Source: UBA11512 sp964623895
Lineage (GTDB): Bacteria; Bacillota; Clostridia; Oscillospirales; CAG-272
Direction of reading: 5' to 3'
Assembly: GCA_964623895.1 (NCBI GenBank)
Contig: CAZUWA010000040.1
Location: 1-10,909 of the forward strand
DNA length: 10,909 nucleotides
In this document: positions 5,543 through 10,909 of the stretch, piece by piece
Position numbering within the stretch: the first letter of the stretch is position 1
How the letters are laid out: every line of letters starts with the position of its first letter
Notes under the pieces: generated by a model
What the model saw: only the letters and a program-made list of their open reading frames with translations
Database searches by the model: none
What the model was told of the DNA's origin: nothing
Translations under genes and position numbers: made by a program

Positions 5543-7006
5543 CTGTTTTTCCAATCGTTTTTTCAGATGCCTTTTGGCTGTGATCCAAATCTTTCTGCCA
5601 TCTAAGAGTGAGAATGCAAGCAAGAAAAGCACTTGAAGTGGGACTGTAACATACCACGCCGAGCGATCTGATAGAGTCATGCAAAGGATCTGAAGAGTCA
5701 ATAGCGCAATGTTTGCTGACAGCAGTTTCGGCTGCAACTTGAAATCAACATAATGTTTTGCCGTCAGTGCGCGCACGAGGAAGACGATCCCATAACTGAT
5801 AGCGGTTGCGATCGCCGCGCCGAGCGCTCCGAGTCCTGGTAGGGAAATGCCAAACAATTTATCGGGAATGAGCAAAAAGTTCAATAGCAGATTCAGTCCT
5901 GCACCGAGCACAGCGGTCCACATCGAGAAATTACTTTTTAATCTGACGGTATAAACGCTGCCTACAAAGGAGGACAGTGCGCTGAATACCGTTGCACCGA
6001 CCAGTGTTGGGATATAGATCCAAGAAGTATGGTATGACGGATCCATCATGATGCCCGTCAACGGCTTGGCAAGCGCCACGATGACGGATGCCATCAAAAA
6101 GAGTAGTCCGAAATAGAAAGAAAATACGCCGGAAAAGAAGGCGGAGCGTTCTTTTTCGTCATCTTCCGCCACCGAAGAATAGCTCCATGCTTGCGAAAAG
6201 ACGGTGCAAAGCAGAGTGACGAGCGTCGGAATCTTGTATGCCGCCGAATAAAAATCCGCAATATTCGGGTCTGATACAAAAAAGCGTACCATATAGCGAT
6301 CGGATACCGAAGTTACCCACCAAGATACCGCTGTCGGAATGAGAGGTGCTGCGTACTTTATCATCTTTTGGTAGATGTCTTTTTCGATATTCTTTGGTTT
6401 GACCAGATCGCGCCACAACCGTTCCTTTACGATGACCAACAAGGTGACGATGAAATCGGCAAGAATCACCGAGAATACATATTCAAATACTCCGAAATGT
6501 CCGGAAGCGTAGAAAATGATATTCAAAACAGCGACAAGGGCGGTATTGATCACTCCTTGTAGCGAGAAAAAAGCAAAATGATCTTTGGTGCGGATATATT
6601 GTGTCACGAGAGAATGCAAAACAGAAGAGAGAATATACACGCCGATGAGTGGGATGTATTGCTTGAATGAGAGATCAAAATGCCCCAAAATGAGCCAACT
6701 TCCCACCAAAACTGATATCATAACGGCAAATCCGCCGCCGAAGATCACAAATCCTGCCGTAAAGACCTTCTTTTTGTAAAGCTTGTCCCCCTCCATTGCC
6801 AACCGAAACAACCCTTCCGTAAGCCCCAGGGCGGCAAAAGGGATGAGCAAGCGTGCAGTCTGGGTGATCAAATCCGCGGTGTTGTACTCTCCGTCTTTCA
6901 GTGCAGTTGTGTACAAACGGATCAAAATAAACGGCAAGAGTTTGGAGCCGAAGGTTCCAAGTGTGATCAGCATTGTGTTTTTGATCAGTTTTTTATAGCG
7001 ATCCAA
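5540..7006 (-). CDS. Polysaccharide/oligosaccharide flippase, MOP superfamily (Wzx-like)
   Basis: This 488-residue integral membrane protein has about 12-14 hydrophobic helices. The N-terminal stretch TMLITLGTFGSKLLPFILIR (11-30) and RLLIPFAALGLTEGLFRLA (52-70) match the polysaccharide-synthesis (Polysacc_synt) family. The C-terminal half has FSALSSFVGSVYTV, a following LNLLLNFLLIP and GLGALGAAIATAISYG, all typical of Wzx-like flippases. The tail (KRHLKKRLEKQ) is basic and cytoplasmic. Members move lipid-linked glycans across the membrane for capsule, wall polysaccharide or spore-coat assembly; the substrate is unknown, and no glycosyltransferases are adjacent. The start is TTG at 7004-7006, supported by a perfect AAGGAGG at 7-nt spacing and a promoter with an extended -10. 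The next in-frame ATG is 11 codons inside and would clip the conserved N-terminus. It is the first gene of the leftward series; pfkA follows after 73 nt. Confidence 0.88.
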   Translation of the reverse strand: MDRYKKLIKNTMLITLGTFGSKLLPFILIRLYTTALKDGEYNTADLITQTARLLIPFAALGLTEGLFRLAMEGDKLYKKKVFTAGFVIFGGGFAVMISVLVGSWLILGHFDLSFKQYIPLIGVYILSSVLHSLVTQYIRTKDHFAFFSLQGVINTALVAVLNIIFYASGHFGVFEYVFSVILADFIVTLLVIVKERLWRDLVKPKNIEKDIYQKMIKYAAPLIPTAVSWWVTSVSDRYMVRFFVSDPNIADFYSAAYKIPTLVTLLCTVFSQAWSYSSVAEDDEKERSAFFSGVFSFYFGLLFLMASVIVALAKPLTGIMMDPSYHTSWIYIPTLVGATVFSALSSFVGSVYTVRLKSNFSMWTAVLGAGLNLLLNFLLIPDKLFGISLPGLGALGAAIATAISYGIVFLVRALTAKHYVDFKLQPKLLSANIALLTLQILCMTLSDRSAWYVTVPLQVLFLLAFSLLDGRKIWITAKRHLKKRLEKQ

Positions 7007-7020
7007 ATCTTCGCCTCCTT
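7004..7020 (-). promoter_or_regulatory. Ribosome binding site fixing the flippase TTG start
   Basis: On the minus strand AAGGAGG (complement of 7014-7020) stands 7 nt before TTG (complement of 7004-7006). This is the strongest Shine-Dalgarno in the window and selects TTG over any in-frame ATG. Confidence 0.8.
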
Positions 7021-7044
7021 ACATCACATACCACTTCAAAATAG

Positions 7045-7073
7045 ATTATACCACATAAATTTCGTTTATGCAA
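7045..7073 (-). promoter_or_regulatory. Extended -10 promoter of the flippase gene
   Basis: On the minus strand the -10 is a perfect TATAAT (complement of 7045-7050) preceded by TGG, an extended -10 element. It sits 17 nt after a weak -35, TTGCAT (complement of 7068-7073). A leader of about 30 nt would carry the AAGGAGG site. The extended -10 would compensate for the weak -35. Readthrough into pfkA is likely, as no terminator is seen between the two genes. Confidence 0.75.
7054..7070. promoter_or_regulatory. Operator-like inverted repeat in the flippase promoter
   Basis: CATAAA (7054-7059) and TTTATG (7065-7070) are perfect inverted half-sites with a 5-nt spacer. The repeat fills most of the -35/-10 spacer and overlaps the -35 of the flippase promoter, where a bound repressor would block RNA polymerase. 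It does not match the CcpA cre consensus. AT-richness makes chance possible. Confidence 0.35.
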
Positions 7074-7122
7074 GTGGAAAAAAAGAAAAATAAAAAATCC
7101 CTGAAAGAATTCATCTTTGTAA

Positions 7123-7151
7123 TTGACATTATATCCCTTTTTTGTTATAAT
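7123..7151 (+). promoter_or_regulatory. Consensus sigma-A promoter of the cyclophilin-glpK-transporter operon
   Basis: A perfect -35 TTGACA (7123-7128), a 17-nt spacer and a perfect -10 TATAAT (7146-7151). The predicted transcript start near 7158 gives a leader of about 49 nt to the cyclophilin ATG. It is the best visible promoter for the three rightward genes and suggests strong constitutive expression unless a regulator binds nearby. Confidence 0.88.
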
Positions 7152-7206
7152 AGTTAAGATAAAAGAAACAAAATATGAAAAAATATGAATACAAGGGAGA
7201 AGACAT

Positions 7207-7677
7207 ATGGTCAGAATCGAAATGGAAAATGGTGGAATGATTCTTTTGGAGCTTTATCCGGAAGTTGCACCCAAAACAGTTGAGAATTTTGAAAAACTGG
7301 TGAAGGAGGGCTTTTATAACGGTTTGATCTTCCACAGAGTCATTGCAGGATTTATGATCCAAGGCGGTGACCCGACCGGTACCGGCATGGGCGGCAGTAA
7401 AGAGAAATTGGTCGGCGAATTTGACGCGAATGGTTTTCATAATACATTGTCTCACACCAGAGGGGTTGTTTCGATGGCAAGAAGTCAGGCGTTTGATTCG
7501 GCTTCCTCGCAGTTCTTTATCATGCATCGGGACGGAAAATTTCTTGACGGTCAGTATGCCGCATTTGGTAAAGTGGTCGAAGGTATGGAGGTGGTTGACG
7601 AGATCGCAGAAACTGCGACCGATTATAACGACCGTCCGCGCTTTGATATGGTGATGAAGAGTGTGACATTGATATAA
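7207..7677 (+). CDS. ppiB: Cyclophilin-type peptidyl-prolyl cis-trans isomerase
   Basis: A 156-residue single-domain cyclophilin with no signal peptide, so a cytosolic prolyl isomerase. Active-site landmarks are IFHRVIAGFMIQGGDPTGTG (41-60, with Arg44, Phe49 and Gln52), the segment GVVSMARSQAFDSASSQFFI (86-105) and LDGQYAAFGKV (113-123). As in many bacterial cyclophilins, the tryptophan that confers high cyclosporin sensitivity in the human protein is replaced, here by Leu113. The ATG at 7207 has AAGGGAG (7193-7199) at 7-nt spacing, downstream of a consensus promoter. It is the first gene of a tight trio with glpK 11 nt behind, so its expression probably sets that of glycerol kinase. The family call is secure; the ppiB symbol is by similarity. 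Confidence 0.95.
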   Translation: MVRIEMENGGMILLELYPEVAPKTVENFEKLVKEGFYNGLIFHRVIAGFMIQGGDPTGTGMGGSKEKLVGEFDANGFHNTLSHTRGVVSMARSQAFDSASSQFFIMHRDGKFLDGQYAAFGKVVEGMEVVDEIAETATDYNDRPRFDMVMKSVTLI

Positions 7678-7688
7678 TGTAATAGATA

Positions 7689-9164
7689 ATGAAAGAATAT
7701 ATTTTGTCGCTCGATCAGGGCACAACCGGTTCGCGTGCGATCCTCTTTGATAAAAAAGAGCGGGTGATTGCACAGGCTTACAAAGAAGTGCACTGCAACT
7801 ATCCGCATTCCGGATGGGTGGAACAAAATCCGGAGGAATTGTATGCCGCACAGTATGCGGTGATGGCGGAAGTGATCGCGCTGTCCGGAATATCTGCCAA
7901 AGAGATCGCTGCCATCGGCATTGCTTGCCAACGGGAGACCACGATCGTGTGGGAGAAGAAAAGCGGAAAGCCGATCGCACCTGCTATTGTTTGGCAGTGC
8001 AGACGCACGGCGGAATATTGCGAGAGATTGAAAAAAGAGGGCTACGGCGAATTGCTCCACTTAAAAACAGGACTTCTGCCAGACGCCTATTTTTCGGCAA
8101 CAAAACTAAAATGGATCCTTGAGAATACGCCCGGTGCAAAAGAAGCTGCCGAAAGGGGCGATCTGCTCTTCGGAACGGTGGACAGTTATCTTATTTTCAA
8201 GCTGACCGGTGGAAAAATGCATGTCACCGATCGCACCAATGCTTCAAGGACGATGCTGTATAACATTCACGAGCTCTGCTGGGACAAAGAATTGTTGGCG
8301 CTGTTCGGCATTCCGGAAGCAATGCTTCCGACGGTCTTTCCGAGCAGTGCCTACTTCGGGGAATGTAGGGCATTCGGCAATCCTATCCCCATTACCGGTG
8401 TGGCAGGAGATCAGCAGGCAGCGCTTTTTGGGCAAGGCTGCTTCTCTCCGGGTGCGGTGAAGAATACTTACGGAACAGGATGCTTTATGCTGATGCATAC
8501 GGGAGAAAGAGCGGTGCAGTCGGAAAACGGACTGTTGACCACCCTTGTCGCAACGGACAAGAGCAGCGCGGGATATGCGCTTGAGGGAAGTGTGTTCACA
8601 GCGGGTGCGTTGATCAAGTGGTTAAGAGACGGTCTTGGCATCATCGAAAAAGCTTCCGATACCGAAGCGCTAGCGTATTCGCTTTCCGATAACGGCGGGG
8701 TGTACATCGTTCCGGCGTTTACGGGACTGGGTGCGCCGTATTGGGATATGTATGTCAAAGGCGCAGTCGTAGGATTGTCGGCGGGATGTGGGAAGGCGCA
8801 TTTTGCAAGGGCGGCGCTTGAAGCGATGGCGTATCGCACGGCGGATCTGCTGTCGATCATGGAACGCGACTCCGGATATAAAGCAGTAGAACTTCGTGTA
8901 GATGGCGGCGCGATCGCAAACAATTTTCTTGCCTCTTTCCAGGCAGATATCTTAAATCTTCCGATTATTCGACCGGATAATACAGAACTCACGGCACTCG
9001 GCGCCGCAAGATTGGCTGGGATGGAAGTTGGGCTTTTTGATCCGAAAAAGTGCCGAGAGAGCGCCAACGGAAGAAGTTTTTTACCTGCAATGTCGGAAGA
9101 GACTCGTCAAAAGAATTTGGACGGTTGGAAAAAAGCGATCGACAGCGTGCGCACACGTCGATAG
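7689..9164 (+). CDS. glpK: Glycerol kinase
   Basis: A 491-residue FGGY-family kinase that converts glycerol and ATP to sn-glycerol 3-phosphate in the cytosol. N-terminal phosphate loop: LSLDQGTTGSRA (6-17). Glycerol-binding Arg82-Glu83 lie in QRETT (81-85), and the catalytic Asp241 is in GVAGDQQAALFGQG (237-250). The second ATP-side signature ends LRVDGGAIANNFL (402-414). Length is normal. Bacillus and Enterococcus enzymes carry a His phosphorylated by HPr in a Tyr-His-Phe-x-Gly loop just before the VPIAG segment. Here the loop is shorter and reads ECRAFG (225-230) with no His, so that activation is probably absent. No clear Shine-Dalgarno precedes the ATG at 7689, but the start matches the family. 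It follows ppiB by 11 nt. No glpF or glycerol-3-phosphate dehydrogenase gene is adjacent. Confidence 0.95.
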   Translation: MKEYILSLDQGTTGSRAILFDKKERVIAQAYKEVHCNYPHSGWVEQNPEELYAAQYAVMAEVIALSGISAKEIAAIGIACQRETTIVWEKKSGKPIAPAIVWQCRRTAEYCERLKKEGYGELLHLKTGLLPDAYFSATKLKWILENTPGAKEAAERGDLLFGTVDSYLIFKLTGGKMHVTDRTNASRTMLYNIHELCWDKELLALFGIPEAMLPTVFPSSAYFGECRAFGNPIPITGVAGDQQAALFGQGCFSPGAVKNTYGTGCFMLMHTGERAVQSENGLLTTLVATDKSSAGYALEGSVFTAGALIKWLRDGLGIIEKASDTEALAYSLSDNGGVYIVPAFTGLGAPYWDMYVKGAVVGLSAGCGKAHFARAALEAMAYRTADLLSIMERDSGYKAVELRVDGGAIANNFLASFQADILNLPIIRPDNTELTALGAARLAGMEVGLFDPKKCRESANGRSFLPAMSEETRQKNLDGWKKAIDSVRTRR

Positions 9165-9185
9165 ATAAATGAAAGGACAGATATC

Positions 9186-10589
9186 ATGAATAACAAACTC
9201 GAAAAAAAGTATGGTCTGTTTACCGCGATCGGTATGGTTGCAGGGATCGTGATCGGTTCAGGCGTGTTTTTTAAGGCACAGAATGTCTTAAATAACACAA
9301 ACGGCAATATGCCTCTTGGTATTTTGGCGTGGATCATCGGCGGAGCGGTCATGCTGATATGCCTACTCAATTTTTCCGGATTTGCTACGAAATACGAAAA
9401 AGTCAACGGCATCGTCGATTACAGTGAAGCGATGGTCGGTAGCGGCTATGCCTATGCGGTCGCGTGGTTTTTGATGACGATCTACTACCCCGGTATGACT
9501 AGCGTGCTGGCATGGGTGTCCGCGCGTTATACCTTGGAAGTTTTCGGCAATACAGATGCGACGAGCGGACTGTGCATTGCGCTAGCTTGTTTTTACCTTT
9601 GCCTATCCTTTGCGATCAATGCTCTGTCCCCAAAGCTTGCGGGAAAACTGCAGGTCGGAACGACGGTGATCAAGCTTATTCCGCTTGCGATCGTTGCGGT
9701 CGTCGGAACGATCGTGGGTATTGTCAACGGTACGACGGCAGATGCTTTTGATACGATCAACGTGGTCGGAGAAGGCTCCAGTATCGGTTCAGCATTGTTT
9801 GCTGCGGTGGTCTCCACTGCTTTTGCATATGAAGGATGGATCATTGCAACCTCCATTAACGCGGAACTGAAAAACGCTAAGAAAAATCTGCCGATCGCAC
9901 TGCTCGTGGGTGGGATCATTATTGTGGCAACATATGTTTTATACTATATCGGCATCGCAGGCTCGGCGCCGGTAGGGGATCTCATTGATAAAGGTGCCGT
10001 GGTCGGCTTCAAAAATCTGTTTGGAAATGTGGGCGGTACGGTGATCATGATGCTGGTGGTAGTATCGTGTTTGGGCACGTTGAACGGGCTGATGGTCGCA
10101 TCCACCAGAGCAATGTACTGCATTTCCGCAAGAAAAGAAGGTCCGGCGCACGAAATCTTCGAAGAGATCAGCGAACATACCAATATGCCGTACAATTCTG
10201 CGATCATCGGCTTGGCGATCTGCGCGGCATGGCTGTTTTACTTCTACGGCGCGAACCTTACAAAGAGTATTTTCGGACCGTTTACCTTTGATTCCTCCGA
10301 ATTGCCGATCATTACCATTTATGCATTTTATATCCCGATCTTTATTCGGTATATCAAAATGTACGGCAAAGAGAATGTATTGAAGAATGTTGTTCTTCCG
10401 GTGCTCGGTATCGTTGCATCAGTATTTATGATCTTTGCGGCAGTATGGTCGCACGGCTACCTGCCGTATATAGCGGCAAAGGAGGCGGGTAATTTCTCCT
10501 GCCCGGCGCTGTTCTATTTGATTGTATTCGCTTTGATTATGCTGATCGGTGCGGCGTTCTACAAGACGAATAAAAAAAATAAAAAGTAA
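9186..10589 (+). CDS. APC-superfamily amino-acid permease (LAT/SteT-like)
   Basis: A 467-residue membrane protein with about 12 helices. The N-terminus has the APC hallmark GMVAGIVIGSGVFFKAQNVL (16-35), with the broken first helix around Gly-Ser-Gly-Val-Phe (24-28) that binds the amino-acid backbone. Later segments such as AFAYEGWIIATSINAELKNA match the helix-6 region of LAT-type exchangers such as the Bacillus Ser/Thr exchanger SteT. The C-terminus is a short Lys/Asn-rich tail. It would import or exchange amino acids, or possibly export a polyamine or metabolite; the substrate cannot be told. AAAGGA (9172-9177) stands 8 nt before the ATG. It begins 21 nt after the glpK stop and is last in the operon, with the strong terminator at 10669-10704. 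The pairing with glpK gives no clear pathway link. Confidence 0.92.
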   Translation: MNNKLEKKYGLFTAIGMVAGIVIGSGVFFKAQNVLNNTNGNMPLGILAWIIGGAVMLICLLNFSGFATKYEKVNGIVDYSEAMVGSGYAYAVAWFLMTIYYPGMTSVLAWVSARYTLEVFGNTDATSGLCIALACFYLCLSFAINALSPKLAGKLQVGTTVIKLIPLAIVAVVGTIVGIVNGTTADAFDTINVVGEGSSIGSALFAAVVSTAFAYEGWIIATSINAELKNAKKNLPIALLVGGIIIVATYVLYYIGIAGSAPVGDLIDKGAVVGFKNLFGNVGGTVIMMLVVVSCLGTLNGLMVASTRAMYCISARKEGPAHEIFEEISEHTNMPYNSAIIGLAICAAWLFYFYGANLTKSIFGPFTFDSSELPIITIYAFYIPIFIRYIKMYGKENVLKNVVLPVLGIVASVFMIFAAVWSHGYLPYIAAKEAGNFSCPALFYLIVFALIMLIGAAFYKTNKKNKK

Positions 10590-10624
10590 TCCAAAAAGGA
10601 CTGTAACGAAAGTAATGAAGCGCT

Positions 10625-10642
10625 TTCTGTCAAGTGACAGAA
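10625..10642. other. Short perfect inverted repeat after the permease gene
   Basis: TTCTGTCA (10625-10632) and TGACAGAA (10635-10642) are perfect inverted arms separated by two bases. No T-tract follows, so it is not a terminator on its own. As an 18-bp dyad it could be a protein-binding site or a 3' stabilising hairpin in the mRNA tail. Confidence 0.4.
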
Positions 10643-10668
10643 TAAGAAACAAAAACAAATTAGTTTGA

Positions 10669-10704
10669 GTTCTGCCCTGTTGCGCAACAGGGCGGAACAT
10701 TTTT
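10669..10704 (+). terminator. Rho-independent terminator of the ppiB-glpK-permease operon
   Basis: GCCCTGTT (10674-10681) and AACAGGGC (10686-10693) pair around GCGC. Beyond a single T opposite G, GTTC (10669-10672) pairs with GAAC (10695-10698). A T5 run (10700-10704) follows. It is the strongest hairpin in the window and separates the operon from the tRNA promoter. Confidence 0.9.
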
Positions 10705-10733
10705 AAAAATAATGGCTTTTTTCTCTTTTTCTA

Positions 10734-10762
10734 TTTACATTTTGCGGTTTTTGTGGTAAAAT
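10734..10762 (+). promoter_or_regulatory. Promoter of the tRNA-Arg gene
   Basis: The -35 TTTACA (10734-10739, 5 of 6) is separated by 17 nt from the -10 TAAAAT (10757-10762, 5 of 6), which is preceded by TGG, an extended -10. The tRNA begins 20 nt after the -10 box, leaving a 5' leader of about a dozen nucleotides for RNase P to remove. Confidence 0.8.
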
Positions 10763-10781
10763 AACCAAGCAAGCAGAAAAT

Positions 10782-10858
10782 CTACCCGTGGCACAGTTGG
10801 ATAGCGCGTCAGACTCCGACTCTGAAGGTCGAAGGTTCGAATCCTTTCGGGTAGGCCA
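10782..10858 (+). tRNA. tRNA-Arg (anticodon CCG)
   Basis: A complete cloverleaf can be drawn. Acceptor stem CTACCCG (10782-10788) pairs with CGGGTAG, followed by discriminator G and an encoded CCA (10856-10858). The D loop contains AGTTGGATA. Anticodon stem TCAGA/TCTGA (10809-10813, 10821-10825) encloses the loop CTCCGAC, whose anticodon CCG (10816-10818) reads the arginine codon CGG. T arm GAAGG, TTCGAAT, CCTTT has one G-U pair. The D stem GCAC/GCGC holds an A-C mispair at the 12-23 position. It has its own promoter and stands alone in the window. Confidence 0.95.
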
Positions 10859-10864
10859 TCAAAG

Positions 10865-10885
10865 GGCGATAAAAAAGATATCGCC
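10865..10885. other. Hairpin just downstream of tRNA-Arg
   Basis: GGCGATA (10865-10871) pairs with TATCGCC (10879-10885) over an A-rich 7-nt loop. It lacks a T-tract, so it may be a processing or stabilising stem in the tRNA precursor rather than a terminator. Confidence 0.45.
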
Positions 10886-10893
10886 GGAAAAAG

Positions 10894-10909
10894 CCTTGAT
10901 TTTTCAAGG
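10894..10909 (+). terminator. Probable tRNA terminator hairpin, cut by window edge
   Basis: CCTTGA (10894-10899) pairs with TCAAGG (10904-10909) around TTTT, reaching the last base of the window. If the next bases continue the pairing (CTT opposite the preceding AAG) and run into T's, this is the terminator of the tRNA transcript. That continuation is not visible. Confidence 0.5.

Noticed and set aside
4705..5583. Long plus-strand open frame antisense to pfkA
   Set aside because: It is a mirror of the phosphofructokinase coding sequence, begins inside it, has no ribosome site and ends in the simple repeat.
7129..8060. Minus-strand open frames antisense to ppiB and glpK
   Set aside because: They lie opposite two strongly conserved genes and have His/Cys/Arg-rich composition typical of reverse-frame shadows.

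Overview
The window looks like core chromosome of a low-to-mid GC Gram-positive bacterium, most likely class Clostridia (Bacillota). Supporting signs are sigma-A promoters with consensus boxes and 16-17 nt spacers, strong AGGAGG-type ribosome binding sites, TTG start codons, Gram-positive-style lipoprotein signal peptides, and the protein families present. I cannot name genus or species. I see no transposase, integrase, phage gene, CRISPR array, toxin-antitoxin pair or defence gene. The window is mostly ordinary housekeeping and transport genes, and the candidate novelties are regulatory or structural DNA rather than new proteins.

Layout. (1) Positions 1-330: the first 25 codons of a leftward lipoprotein gene run off the left edge, and its promoter is divergent from that of a rightward EamA/DMT-family exporter (367-1317, TTG start). 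(2) The exporter ends in a strong hairpin (1304-1337) that can also serve the converging leftward genes. (3) Positions 1484-7006 are four leftward genes. In transcription order they are a MOP-superfamily polysaccharide flippase (5540-7006, TTG start), ATP-dependent 6-phosphofructokinase pfkA (4402-5466), the ComM/YifB AAA+ ATPase (2744-4288), and a secreted parvulin-type foldase lipoprotein (1484-2485). A TTA/TTTA simple repeat separates flippase and pfkA. A terminator-like hairpin separates pfkA and yifB. A 258-nt gap holding a cluster of DnaA-box-like 9-mers separates yifB and the foldase gene. (4) Positions 7007-7206 hold two divergent promoters. (5) Positions 7207-10589 are a tight rightward trio: cytosolic cyclophilin, glycerol kinase glpK and an APC-family amino-acid transporter, with gaps of 11 and 21 nt and one strong terminator at 10669-10704. 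(6) A tRNA-Arg (anticodon CCG, CCA encoded) with its own promoter closes the window, followed by two hairpins, the last cut at the window edge.

Functionally the genes are loosely related. There are two prolyl isomerases (one secreted, one cytosolic), two central-carbon kinases (PfkA and GlpK, both feeding the triose part of glycolysis), and three membrane transporters of uncertain substrate. The points most worth checking are the DnaA-box-like cluster at 2552-2639, the hairpin leader without a clear Shine-Dalgarno before the foldase gene, the altered regulatory loop in glycerol kinase, and the simple repeat upstream of pfkA.
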